A stretch of DNA of 11,266 nt, taken from assembly GCA_023257525.1 (NCBI GenBank), contig JALRCB010000026.1, positions 1 through 11,266 on the forward strand, in the 5' to 3' direction. Source of the stretch: Candidatus Nanopelagicales bacterium. Lineage in GTDB: Bacteria > Actinomycetota > Actinomycetes > S36-B12 > UBA5976. This document shows positions 1 through 6,950 of this stretch, piece by piece. The first letter of the stretch is position 1; every line of letters starts with the position of its first letter. The notes beneath the pieces were generated by a model that was given only the letters and a program-made list of their open reading frames with translations, searched no databases and was not told where the DNA came from. A program made the translations under genes and the position numbers.

Positions 1-1
1 A

Positions 2-850
2 ATTGATGAGATGGCTCCACTTTCCGAGCATGTCTTAATTCACCTACATCACGGTGGAGATGATGCGGACGAACATTTAGTTGCAACTAATGATTCTGGA
101 AACATCGTTGGCTACCTTCACTTGGACCAAACAGATGCCGTGGCGGGATCTGTTGTCGAAGTTGTTGTACATCCTGACTTTAGGCAACTGGGAATCGGTC
201 GAGCGCTCGTTGAATCTGCGATTGCGAAATCAAATGATCCAAGAATGAGGCTGTGGGCTCACGGTGAACTCATGAGTGCTTACAGTTTGGCTGCGAAACT
301 GGGTTTTGCTAAAACTCGTGAACTTTGGCAAATGCGCAGATCTTTATTTGCGCCACTGCCTAAGGCCAATGAAATTTCCAACGTAACGGTTCGACCATTT
401 CAAGTTGGAGTCGACGAGCGTGCCTGGCTGGAACTAAATGCAACTGTGTTTGCAGATCATCCAGAACAAGGTCGAATGTCGGCGCAGGATTTAGCAGTTC
501 GGATGTCCGAGCAATGGTTTGATCCCGCTGGATTTTTAATTGCAACTCAAGAGCAAGCTGGCTCGGAAGTAATGGTTGGGTACCACTGGACAAAAGTTCA
601 TGGTGGCGCTGGCGGACATGGGCATTCTGAAATTGGTGAGATTTACGTGCTTGGTATTTCGCCAGACTTAAGAGGTTCAGGACTAGCCAAACTACTTAGT
701 GTGCGAGGTCTTGAGTATTTACGCGGCCAAGGATTGCCGGCAGCGATGCTTTATGTGGATGCAGATAACAAGGCTGCGATCGGCCTATACGAATCGCTTG
801 GCTTTGCGCACTGGGATACCGATGTTATGTTCCGGAAATCTTCGGTGTAA
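2..850 (+). CDS. mshD: Mycothiol synthase MshD, two GNAT domains, 5' end outside window
   Basis: MshD acetylates the cysteine amine of Cys-GlcN-Ins with acetyl-CoA, the last step of mycothiol synthesis in the actinobacterial cytosol. The reading frame is open through the left edge of the window. The residues just before the first ATG (base 11) continue the family pattern around APLSEHVL, which in known MshD proteins lies about 30-35 residues in, so that ATG is probably internal and the true start lies upstream. Counting from base 11, the N-terminal GNAT domain has its acetyl-CoA loop at RQLGIG (58-63). A second GNAT domain carries HPEQGRMSAQDLA (150-162), HWTKVH (192-197), EIYVLGISPDLRGSGLA (210-226) and YVDADNKAAIGLYESLGF (248-265), all strongly MshD-like. 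The last 26 bp overlap the 3' end of the convergent S51-family gene. Known from the family: mycobacterial mshD lies beside pho/pst genes, and here it sits near ppk. Confidence 0.92.
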   Translation: MDEMAPLSEHVLIHLHHGGDDADEHLVATNDSGNIVGYLHLDQTDAVAGSVVEVVVHPDFRQLGIGRALVESAIAKSNDPRMRLWAHGELMSAYSLAAKLGFAKTRELWQMRRSLFAPLPKANEISNVTVRPFQVGVDERAWLELNATVFADHPEQGRMSAQDLAVRMSEQWFDPAGFLIATQEQAGSEVMVGYHWTKVHGGAGGHGHSEIGEIYVLGISPDLRGSGLAKLLSVRGLEYLRGQGLPAAMLYVDADNKAAIGLYESLGFAHWDTDVMFRKSSV

Positions 851-1538
851 CTAAAGTCTGACCTGGCTTAAATTCCTTGCGGTGTCCATCAACAAATAAC
901 CAAGCAGACTGTCTTCCTTGAACTTCCCATTCGAATGGGCCACCGACAATCGCAGTATCTTCATCAATTCCGACCACACTTACCCCGTCTGGAACTTTCA
1001 TAAACCTGGTCATGAAATCTGGTATCCGCGCAAACATTTTGTCGAAGTGCGGCAAGACTCGAATCTGTGGCAACAGTCCTAGACCACTAGTTGCAGAGTG
1101 CGTCGGTAAACGTAAAGCCGGAATATGGTCTGCCAGAGCCATGGCGCCTGCACTACAACCAGCTAGTGCTGCGCCATCTCGCCAAGCACTTTCAATCTCT
1201 TTCCATAACAAAGTTTCTCGCAAGGTATTTGCTAGGAATGTTGGATTGCCGCCGGAAAGATAAATCAAGCCTGCATCTCGAACGAGTTCAGCAATCCGAG
1301 GATCGTCAGCGTCATTGCGATCGTGGGCGATGACGGAAACTGGTTCTACGCCAATGCGCTCGGCTTGCGCCTTGCCTAATGTGATCCAGTGATGCAGAGA
1401 AGATTCGCCTTCAGGCGCAGCCGCGGTAGGAATCTGAACATACTTTGGATTTCTGCCAGCAATTAAGTTGGCTTCGACATCTTGCATGATTGGCAGATAC
1501 TCACCTGATCCAACTAACGCAATTGGACCCGGGCTCAT
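825..1538 (-). CDS. Peptidase S51 / cyanophycinase-like serine hydrolase, intact active site
   Basis: This 237-residue protein has the class-I glutamine-amidotransferase-like fold of peptidase E and cyanophycinase, which cleave aspartyl or beta-aspartyl peptides with a Ser-His-acidic triad. Visible landmarks are an N-terminal strand and turn (IALVGSGEY, 6-14), the substrate-pocket loop YLSGGNP (93-99), the nucleophile elbow GCSAGA (127-132) with Ser129, LPHFD (162-166) with the candidate catalytic His164, and GIDEDTAI (190-197) with the candidate acidic residue. It is about the length of peptidase E and has no signal peptide, so it should be cytosolic. Its ATG overlaps the stop of the upstream gene as ATGA (bases 1535-1538), which implies translational coupling. 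The upstream gene encodes a second, degenerate member of the same fold. The substrate cannot be read from sequence: dipeptidase, isoaspartyl peptidase or another amidohydrolase are all possible. The fold call is firm and the function is not. Confidence 0.8.
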   Translation of the reverse strand: MSPGPIALVGSGEYLPIMQDVEANLIAGRNPKYVQIPTAAAPEGESSLHHWITLGKAQAERIGVEPVSVIAHDRNDADDPRIAELVRDAGLIYLSGGNPTFLANTLRETLLWKEIESAWRDGAALAGCSAGAMALADHIPALRLPTHSATSGLGLLPQIRVLPHFDKMFARIPDFMTRFMKVPDGVSVVGIDEDTAIVGGPFEWEVQGRQSAWLFVDGHRKEFKPGQTLVTPKISGT

Positions 1539-2701
1539 GAACTTTCGATTTCCCAGGATGATCCGTCTTTAGTGTCCTGGATGGTCACTTTCATTTCCAT
1601 AAGTTGATCTCTAATTGCATCAGCGTCATCCCAGCGACCACCTGCGCGCGCAGCTTGCCGAGCTTGAAGCAATGCGTCCACATAAGGGCCGACAACCGAC
1701 ATGATGTCGACTCTTGGACTGGCTGCAATGTGACCTAAGCGAGTAACCAATGAATGCACGGCAGCGCGGGTTTCAGTATCGCGATCTAGTTCATCAAGAT
1801 TTAGTAACGCATCTACCGCATCACTAACTTTTCCGGCGTCGAGAAGTTCTTCAACTTTATGAGGATCCACTTTGAACAATGGCGCTGGTTCGCCAAGCAC
1901 AATAGTGCTTCCAGTATGAGAAATGATTTCTTCAAACGTTGCGCTTTCGCCGGATGCTACTGTCCAAGATTCGCCATGATGACGAATGGTCATAGTGCCA
2001 CGACCAAAAACGTATGCAATTCGCTCATCTAAATCAAATCGAATACCTGTATGTTCATCGACACCAATGATGAAAACTTCCGGTGGCAAAAGTGATTCCA
2101 TGGTCCGCAAGCGACGTTCGCCGATGTAACAAAATCGCGTGTCATGATTTGCGCCATCTGCATTGTCGTAATGCGGAATGATTGCAGCTGGCATTCCAGT
2201 GTGACGTTCAATTAAATTCAAACCTGGTAACCAATGTGGCTCTTCGCCCACTTTGTACATTTCGTAAACCGGAATTGTGTGTGAACCAGCAGTAAGTGCG
2301 GCAGCCGATGCCAGCACAACAGTTCCATTTACTAACACTTCATCAAAGTGCGGGCTAACTCCGAGTTCGTGCCAAACCTTTAAGGCGTATGAAGGGCTGC
2401 CAGGACCAGCAAATAGCCAATCTGATTCACGTATTGAGTTCACTGCCTCGCCAAGTGCTGCGCCTGCAACCGCTACATTACGCAACGAAATGGCTTTTGG
2501 GGTGGCACCCACAGAATGGGAAAAGAAGTCAATTAACTTCTCGGTCAGGTCATCCGCATTTTCCTGAAATCCAAATGGGGTGTCCAAAATAGTCAACTTT
2601 AGGCGGTCGAGTTTGCCCATTGACGCCAGGATTTGCTGATGTGGCGTAACCATAGTTGGGCTGGTTTCCCCTGATCCCATAACCACTATTTGTCTCGACA
2701 C
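1535..2701 (-). CDS. Degenerate S51-like amidotransferase-fold protein with a CysS-like C-terminal module
   Basis: This 388-residue protein starts with GTG at 2699-2701, a choice supported by the first strand (QIVVMGSGE) matching the start of its downstream paralogue. Residues 1 to about 260 follow the S51/cyanophycinase fold: LFAGPGSPSYAL (96-107) matches the Gly-Gly-Asn loop region, IIPHYDN (174-180) the histidine strand and GVDEHTGI (213-220) the acidic segment. Where the paralogue has GCSAGA, this protein has ASAAAL (131-136), so the Gly-x-Ser-x-Gly elbow is lost and catalysis is doubtful. Residues about 275-335 look like a helical linker. Residues about 340-386 (QARQAARAGGRWDDADAIRD, then VTIQDTKDGSSWE) match the end of cysteinyl-tRNA synthetases, where A-DAIRD-L, EDT-DG and a Trp recur. 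There is no HIGH or KMSKS motif, so it is not a synthetase. The stop overlaps the next start as ATGA. The role is unknown; a regulatory or structural partner of the downstream hydrolase is inference. Confidence 0.72.
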   Translation of the reverse strand: MSRQIVVMGSGETSPTMVTPHQQILASMGKLDRLKLTILDTPFGFQENADDLTEKLIDFFSHSVGATPKAISLRNVAVAGAALGEAVNSIRESDWLFAGPGSPSYALKVWHELGVSPHFDEVLVNGTVVLASAAALTAGSHTIPVYEMYKVGEEPHWLPGLNLIERHTGMPAAIIPHYDNADGANHDTRFCYIGERRLRTMESLLPPEVFIIGVDEHTGIRFDLDERIAYVFGRGTMTIRHHGESWTVASGESATFEEIISHTGSTIVLGEPAPLFKVDPHKVEELLDAGKVSDAVDALLNLDELDRDTETRAAVHSLVTRLGHIAASPRVDIMSVVGPYVDALLQARQAARAGGRWDDADAIRDQLMEMKVTIQDTKDGSSWEIESS

Positions 2702-2730
2702 CGCTAAATCATCCCACTTTTGGGGTAAAT

Positions 2731-2737
2731 GTTCACC
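2731..2737 (+). promoter_or_regulatory. Single PHO-box-like GTTCACC element upstream of ppk
   Basis: GTTCACC matches the core repeat of actinobacterial PHO boxes, which usually occur as direct repeats every 11 bp. Here the word lies 57 bp before the ppk start, but no second good copy appears 11 bp to either side. It is also half of an imperfect inverted repeat, GGTAAA-TG-TTCACC (2724-2737). Phosphate-limitation control of ppk would make sense biologically, but a lone half-site is weak evidence. Confidence 0.2.
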
Positions 2738-2775
2738 TTCTGGAAAATCTGATTTAGGAGTTGTTTACCTAAGTA

Positions 2776-2788
2776 TGTAAGGCTTACA
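2776..2788. promoter_or_regulatory. Perfect 6+1+6 palindrome TGTAAGGCTTACA, candidate operator or leader hairpin for ppk
   Basis: TGTAAG and CTTACA are exact inverted repeats around a single central G and end 5 bp before the ppk start codon. A second small palindrome, AACGTT, overlaps its last base and runs up to the ATG (2788-2793). The AAGG at 2779-2782, 11 bases before the ATG, is the only visible ribosome-binding candidate and lies inside the palindrome. A protein bound here could therefore affect both transcription and translation. A one-base spacer suits a DNA operator better than an RNA hairpin loop. No regulator is recognised. Confidence 0.35.
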
Positions 2789-2793
2789 ACGTT

Positions 2794-4953
2794 ATGACTG
2801 ATACTTCCCAATCAGCCCCGGTGGCTGCTGTGCTACCTAGCGATCGATTTCTCGATCGCGAGCTTTCTTGGCTTGCCTTTAATCAGCGGGTTTTGGAGTT
2901 AGCACAAGATCCAGACATGGAACTCTTGGAGCGAGTTAAGTATCTTTCAATTTTTGCCAGCAACTTAGATGAGTTCTTTATGGTTCGTGTGGCTGGCCTT
3001 AAACGTCGACTTGCTACAGGTATGGCCAAAAAAACAATTTCTGGCATGCTTCCAACCGAAGTTCATAACGCTGTACTTGCTGCAAGTTATGCCGCAATGA
3101 AACAGGCTTCCAAAGCCTTTAATGACTCGGTGCTTCCCGCGCTAGTTGCCAGCGGAATTGAAATCTTGCGGTGGGAAGAGTTAACCGCAGAAGAACGTCA
3201 GGATATGTCCACGCTTTTTGATGAGCAAGTGTTCCCAGTGCTGACTCCACTTGCGGTAGATCCATCACACCCATTCCCATACATTTCTGGTCTGTCTCTT
3301 AACTTGGCTGTCGTGGTCAAAAATCCTGGTGCTGGAAACGAACTATTTGCCCGCGTTAAGGTTCCACCATCATTACCAAGATTCATTGAAGTTTCGCGCC
3401 AAAGATTTGTTCCGCTCGAAGATGTGATCGCTGGACACTTGGACAAACTATTTCCTGGCATGGAAGTTATGCAGACTCATGCATTCCGTGTAACTCGTAA
3501 CGAAGAACTTGATGTTGAAGAAGATGATGCCGAGAATTTACTGCAAGCACTTGAGCGTGAACTTATGCGACGACGATTTGGACCTGCAGTTCGCCTAGAA
3601 GTAGAAAACTCGATCGACTCTCACGTCCTAGACCTGATTGTCAGCGAACTTGGCGTTAGCCAAAATGAAGTTTTCCGTTTGAGCGGACCACTTGATCACG
3701 AGTCCTTTTTAGAATTCACTCGTTTGGATAGAGAAGACTTAAAGGCTCCAGTATTCGTAGCCCGAACCAGCACAGCTCTCGCTGAGGTTGAAAGTTCCTC
3801 AGCTCCAGACATCTTGGATGTCATGCGTCACCGCGAAGTTTTGCTGCATCATCCGTACGATTCATTTTCAACCAGCATGCAGCTGTTCCTCGAGCAAGCC
3901 TCGAATGATCCGAACGTCCTAGCCATCAAGCAAACCTTATACCGAACCTCCGGTGACTCACCTATCGTTGATGCACTAATCAATGCAGCCGAAATGGGTA
4001 AGCAAGTTTTAGCAGTTGTTGAAATCAAAGCTAGATTTGATGAACAAAACAACATCGACTGGTCTCGAAAGCTTGAAGAAGCGGGCGTGCACGTTGTTTA
4101 CGGAATCGTCGGTCTAAAAACTCACGCCAAACTTTGTTTAGTAGTTCGTAATGATGGCGGCAAACTTAATCGTTATGTCCACATTGGAACTGGAAACTAC
4201 AATCCAAAGACTGCTCGCCATTACGAGGATTACGGCCTGTTAACGACTGATCCAAAAATCGGTGACGATATTGCCAGCTTGTTCAATCACTTAAGTGGCT
4301 ACGGTGTTCAAGGCGAGTACAACCGATTGATAGTTGCACCAAAGGGCCTCCGCACTGGCTTGGTTTCCCGGATTGAACGCGAAATTGACCATGTTAAAGC
4401 TGGCAAAGAAGGCCACATCCGCTTTAAGTGCAACTCAATTGTGGATGAAACCATCATTGATGCGCTTTATCGAGCTTCCCAAGCAGGAGTAAAGGTCGAC
4501 ATATTGGTGCGCGGAATTTGTTCATTGCGACCAGGCGTCGAAGGCTATTCCGAAAACATCAAGGTTCGAAGCGTCTTAGGTAGATTCCTTGAACATAGCC
4601 GGGTTTATGACTTTGCCAACGGTGGCGATCAAGAAACTTGGATCGGCTCCCCTGACCTAATGCACCGCAATCTTGATCGACGCGTTGAAGCTCTTGTTCG
4701 ACTTGGTGCTGCAGATGCAGAGACCGTGGTTGAGGTTATTGATTTAGGAATGTCTGATACCACTGCGTCTTGGCACCTGCAGGCTGATGGCGACTGGATC
4801 AGACACCATGAGGACGAAAATGGTGAACCGTTGATCAATTACCAAGAGTTATTGATCAATCGTCATCCTGTCGCACGATCTGCTGCCGATGTTCCTACGC
4901 CACGAAGGCTGGATTCTTTGCTAAACAAGGTTGGACTCTTTGGCAGCCACTGA
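2794..4953 (+). CDS. ppk: Polyphosphate kinase 1
   Basis: Ppk1 reversibly moves the gamma phosphate of ATP onto inorganic polyphosphate through a phosphohistidine. At 719 residues it is a normal full-length enzyme. The N-terminal domain opens with FLDRELSWLAFNQRVLELA (19-37) and SNLDEFFMVRVAGLKRR (56-72). The head domain follows, with TPLAVDPSHPFPYISGLSLN (151-170). The two phospholipase-D-like catalytic domains hold LAIKQTLYRTSGDSPIV (376-392), the phospho-accepting His444 in LKTHAKL (441-447), HIGTGNYNP (463-471), the second conserved His601 in EHSRVY (600-605), and DLMHRNLDRRVE (621-632). The ATG at 2794 is the only start that fits the family's N-terminus; the ribosome-binding signal is weak (AAGG, 11 bases upstream). 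The last bases overlap the following Nudix gene, so the two are probably translated together. Confidence 0.98.
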   Translation: MTDTSQSAPVAAVLPSDRFLDRELSWLAFNQRVLELAQDPDMELLERVKYLSIFASNLDEFFMVRVAGLKRRLATGMAKKTISGMLPTEVHNAVLAASYAAMKQASKAFNDSVLPALVASGIEILRWEELTAEERQDMSTLFDEQVFPVLTPLAVDPSHPFPYISGLSLNLAVVVKNPGAGNELFARVKVPPSLPRFIEVSRQRFVPLEDVIAGHLDKLFPGMEVMQTHAFRVTRNEELDVEEDDAENLLQALERELMRRRFGPAVRLEVENSIDSHVLDLIVSELGVSQNEVFRLSGPLDHESFLEFTRLDREDLKAPVFVARTSTALAEVESSSAPDILDVMRHREVLLHHPYDSFSTSMQLFLEQASNDPNVLAIKQTLYRTSGDSPIVDALINAAEMGKQVLAVVEIKARFDEQNNIDWSRKLEEAGVHVVYGIVGLKTHAKLCLVVRNDGGKLNRYVHIGTGNYNPKTARHYEDYGLLTTDPKIGDDIASLFNHLSGYGVQGEYNRLIVAPKGLRTGLVSRIEREIDHVKAGKEGHIRFKCNSIVDETIIDALYRASQAGVKVDILVRGICSLRPGVEGYSENIKVRSVLGRFLEHSRVYDFANGGDQETWIGSPDLMHRNLDRRVEALVRLGAADAETVVEVIDLGMSDTTASWHLQADGDWIRHHEDENGEPLINYQELLINRHPVARSAADVPTPRRLDSLLNKVGLFGSH
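4927..4942 (+). promoter_or_regulatory. Ribosome-binding site and TTG start inside the ppk 3' end
   Basis: AAGG (4927-4930), nine bases, then TTG (4940-4942), all within the last codons of ppk. This spacing decides between the two candidate TTG starts of the Nudix gene and indicates that its translation depends on ribosomes finishing ppk. Confidence 0.5.
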
Positions 4954-5860
4954 CAAAATTATTGCGGCCGGTGCTGTTGTAACAAGAGTGGGTCCTAAAG
5001 GTCCTGAGTATTTACTTGTGTACCGGGATTACCGCGATGATTGGACCTTTCCAAAAGGAAAAGTTGAATCTGGCGAACATATTCTCGCTGCAGCAGTCCG
5101 AGAAGTGCGAGAAGAAACTGGCTTTGCCATTGAACTTGGGCTTCCACTACCAACGCAAACTTATAAAATTGAGGGACGAATTAAAGATTCTCATTATTGG
5201 TTTGCCAAATTACTTTCTGGCACTTTTGTACCAAATGACGAAGTCAATGAAATCGCCTGGCTGACTTTCGATGACGCAGCAAAAAAACTTACATATGAAC
5301 ACGATGTTGACGTTTTGAAAGCTGCTGCGGCTGCCAAGGCAACAACTCCAATGGTCGTGCTTCGTCACACCCAATCTGTAAAGCGCGCAGAGTGGGCAAT
5401 CAGTGCTGAGAGCCTCGATGAACCGGATGCGTACCGCCCGCTGACTTCAGTTGGAAGAATTCAAGCTGGGATATTATCGAGTGCTCTGGCGGCCTATGGA
5501 ATTTCCGAACTGCACTCCTCTGACTCAGTTCGATGCCGTGACACTGTTGGCCCATACGCCACTGCTCGAAGTTTGGCTATCACATTAGAACCTTCACTCA
5601 GTGAAGAGCAGCACTTGGACTCTCCTGAAACTGCAAGTGGTCGAGCTAGTGAACTTGCAACGATTGATAGTGCAATCGTTCTGTGCACTCACCGACCAGT
5701 TCTGCCGACGGTTATGAAAGCACTGGCAAATAAATTTGAATTAGAGACCGAAGTAAAGAAAGCGTTCGACCCTGCCCTAACTCCAGGCTCAATGGTTGTT
5801 TACCATCGGGATTTGTCGGATCTTACAAAGATTGTCGCAGTCGAAAGACATATGCATTAA
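4940..5860 (+). CDS. mutT1: MutT1-like Nudix hydrolase fused to a SixA-type histidine phosphatase domain
   Basis: This is a two-domain cytosolic protein. The Nudix domain (about residues 1-130) removes NDP-linked or polyphosphate groups, and the histidine-phosphatase domain (about 138-306) resembles SixA/phosphoglycerate mutase. Mycobacterial MutT1 has this architecture, hydrolyses 8-oxo-dGTP and diadenosine polyphosphates, and lies next to ppk. Counting from the TTG at 4931, the Nudix box G-x5-E-x7-REVREETGF is perfect (43-65). The phosphatase domain has LRHTQS (144-149, with RHT rather than RHG), RPLTSVGRIQA (169-179), SVRCRDT (199-205) and THRPVLP (253-259). Two TTG codons could start it, 4931 and 4940; I prefer 4940 because AAGG at 4927-4930 lies nine bases before it but directly abuts 4931. 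It overlaps the end of ppk by 14 bp in another frame, which implies coupling. The exact substrate, including a role in polyphosphate metabolism, is open. Confidence 0.92.
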   Translation: MAATDKIIAAGAVVTRVGPKGPEYLLVYRDYRDDWTFPKGKVESGEHILAAAVREVREETGFAIELGLPLPTQTYKIEGRIKDSHYWFAKLLSGTFVPNDEVNEIAWLTFDDAAKKLTYEHDVDVLKAAAAAKATTPMVVLRHTQSVKRAEWAISAESLDEPDAYRPLTSVGRIQAGILSSALAAYGISELHSSDSVRCRDTVGPYATARSLAITLEPSLSEEQHLDSPETASGRASELATIDSAIVLCTHRPVLPTVMKALANKFELETEVKKAFDPALTPGSMVVYHRDLSDLTKIVAVERHMH

Positions 5861-5964
5861 TTAGCAACTCATGGTTCAATTACGAACCTGCTAGGGTCTG
5901 AATCAGGTCCAATTTTTCGACTTCGCCCACCATACAGAGAGTTAGATTCCAGGTTTCCTTACCA
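5861..5964. other. Intergenic gap between mutT1-like gene and EamA transporter, with weak hairpins
   Basis: This 104-bp gap has no plausible small gene. It holds an inverted repeat GGTTC-AATTAC-GAACC (5873-5888) and a small palindrome CTGA-A-TCAG (5898-5906), with a run of five T at 5913-5917. The second hairpin plus T-run could be a weak intrinsic terminator for ppk-mutT1, but the stem is short and four bases separate it, plus AA, from the T-run. The region after about 5920 would then hold the promoter of the transporter gene; I could not assign its boxes with confidence. Confidence 0.3.
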
Positions 5965-6939
5965 ATGTCTAAACATAAAAAAGCCCACGAAAAGAATGCC
6001 AAGTTGGGCTATTCCCTATATTTGGCAGCGGCAACCTGTTGGGCTTTAAACGGCACAGTATCCAAAGTAGTTCTTTTAGAGATTGGCGATCCGTTACGCG
6101 TTTCACAATTTCGTGGAACCGGCGCCGCAATCATTTTGACCATCTTCGTGGCGCTTACAAATCGAAAAGCATTTCGAATCAAGCCAAAAGAAGCTTTGCT
6201 TTTAGCCGGATATGGCATCATCGGCGTGGCTATGTGCCAATGGTTCTACTTCGAATCCATTTCTCGTATGCCGATTACCATAAGTTTGCTCATTGAGTTT
6301 ATGGCGCCAATCTTTGTTGTGCTTTACGCACGATTTGTTATGCATGTATCCGTAAGGAACACAGTTTGGCTTGGGCTTGCACTTGCAGTTGTGGGATTGG
6401 CTCTTGTTGCTCAAGTATGGAATGGCTTCACCCTGGACAAAGTTGGCGTACTTTTTGCAATCGCCTCGATGACCACTCTGGTGTTCATGTACTTACTCGG
6501 GGACAAAGCGAGTCAGGGCCGCGATCCAGTCTCACTACTTATGTGGGCGTTTATCTTTGCCTCAATTTTCTTCGCTGCACTTCGTCCTTGGGGCAGTTTC
6601 CCGTGGGATTCACTTCAAGCTCAAGTGACACCCTTTGAAGGCGGAACTTCTGTTTATCCGATTTGGCCATTCTTTGCATTTATGGTTGTGGTCGGAACTC
6701 TGGTGCCATACGTATTGGTAATTAACTCAATCCGGCACATTGGCGGGCCAGGAGCAAGCATCATGGGAATGACCGAACCTCCAATAGCTGCAATAGCTGC
6801 TTGGATTGTTCTTGGTGAAATCTTTGTAGTAATTCAGATCGTGGGTGGTCTACTCATGTTGGTAGGAATTGTGGTGGCACAACGCGCGCGTGAACAGAAG
6901 GAGCATGAACCACTACCCAACATCCCAACGGCCACTTAA
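5965..6939 (+). CDS. EamA-family (DMT superfamily) membrane transporter
   Basis: This is a 324-residue integral membrane protein with two EamA repeats and about ten hydrophobic segments, starting with LGYSLYLAAATCWALNGTVSKVVL (from residue 14). Family members in the drug/metabolite transporter superfamily mostly export amino acids or metabolites (RhtA, YdcZ and PecM types). The second repeat ends in the typical MGMTEPPIAAIAAWIVLGE (268-285), and the first contains LLIEFMAPIFVVLYAR (108-123). The N-terminus is short and basic (MSKHKKAHEK), and the C-terminus is a charged cytoplasmic tail (QRAREQKEHE). The ATG at 5965 is the natural start, with only a weak AGG 11 bases upstream. The gene for a flavin 2-hydroxyacid dehydrogenase begins 11 bp downstream, so the two are probably co-transcribed. 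The substrate cannot be inferred from sequence. Confidence 0.92.
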   Translation: MSKHKKAHEKNAKLGYSLYLAAATCWALNGTVSKVVLLEIGDPLRVSQFRGTGAAIILTIFVALTNRKAFRIKPKEALLLAGYGIIGVAMCQWFYFESISRMPITISLLIEFMAPIFVVLYARFVMHVSVRNTVWLGLALAVVGLALVAQVWNGFTLDKVGVLFAIASMTTLVFMYLLGDKASQGRDPVSLLMWAFIFASIFFAALRPWGSFPWDSLQAQVTPFEGGTSVYPIWPFFAFMVVVGTLVPYVLVINSIRHIGGPGASIMGMTEPPIAAIAAWIVLGEIFVVIQIVGGLLMLVGIVVAQRAREQKEHEPLPNIPTAT

Positions 6940-6950
6940 ACTTTATCAAT

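Larger units (their letters stand above)
2702..2793. promoter_or_regulatory. Divergent promoter region between the S51-like operon and ppk
   Basis: This 92-bp gap must hold the promoters of two divergent operons, one starting at 2701 leftward and ppk at 2794 rightward. I could not assign convincing -35 and -10 boxes on either strand. Visible elements are a short hairpin (ATCCCA at 2711-2716 pairing with TGGGGT at 2721-2726, including one T-G pair), a GTTCACC word at 2731-2737, an AGGAG at 2756-2760 that is too far from any real start, and the palindrome listed separately at 2776-2788. Confidence 0.6.

Noticed and set aside
1535..2701. Calling this gene a cysteinyl-tRNA synthetase or MshC
   Set aside because: Only the C-terminal tail resembles CysS; there is no HIGH or KMSKS motif and the N-terminal domain is of the S51/amidotransferase fold.
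2711..2726. Hairpin ATCCCA-CTTT-TGGGGT as a terminator
   Set aside because: It lies just upstream of two divergent starts, has a short stem with one T-G pair and no T-run on either side.
2775..2780. Minimal ATG-TAA upstream open frame before ppk
   Set aside because: A two-codon start-stop occurs easily by chance, and the AGGAG upstream is 14 bases away, too far for normal initiation.
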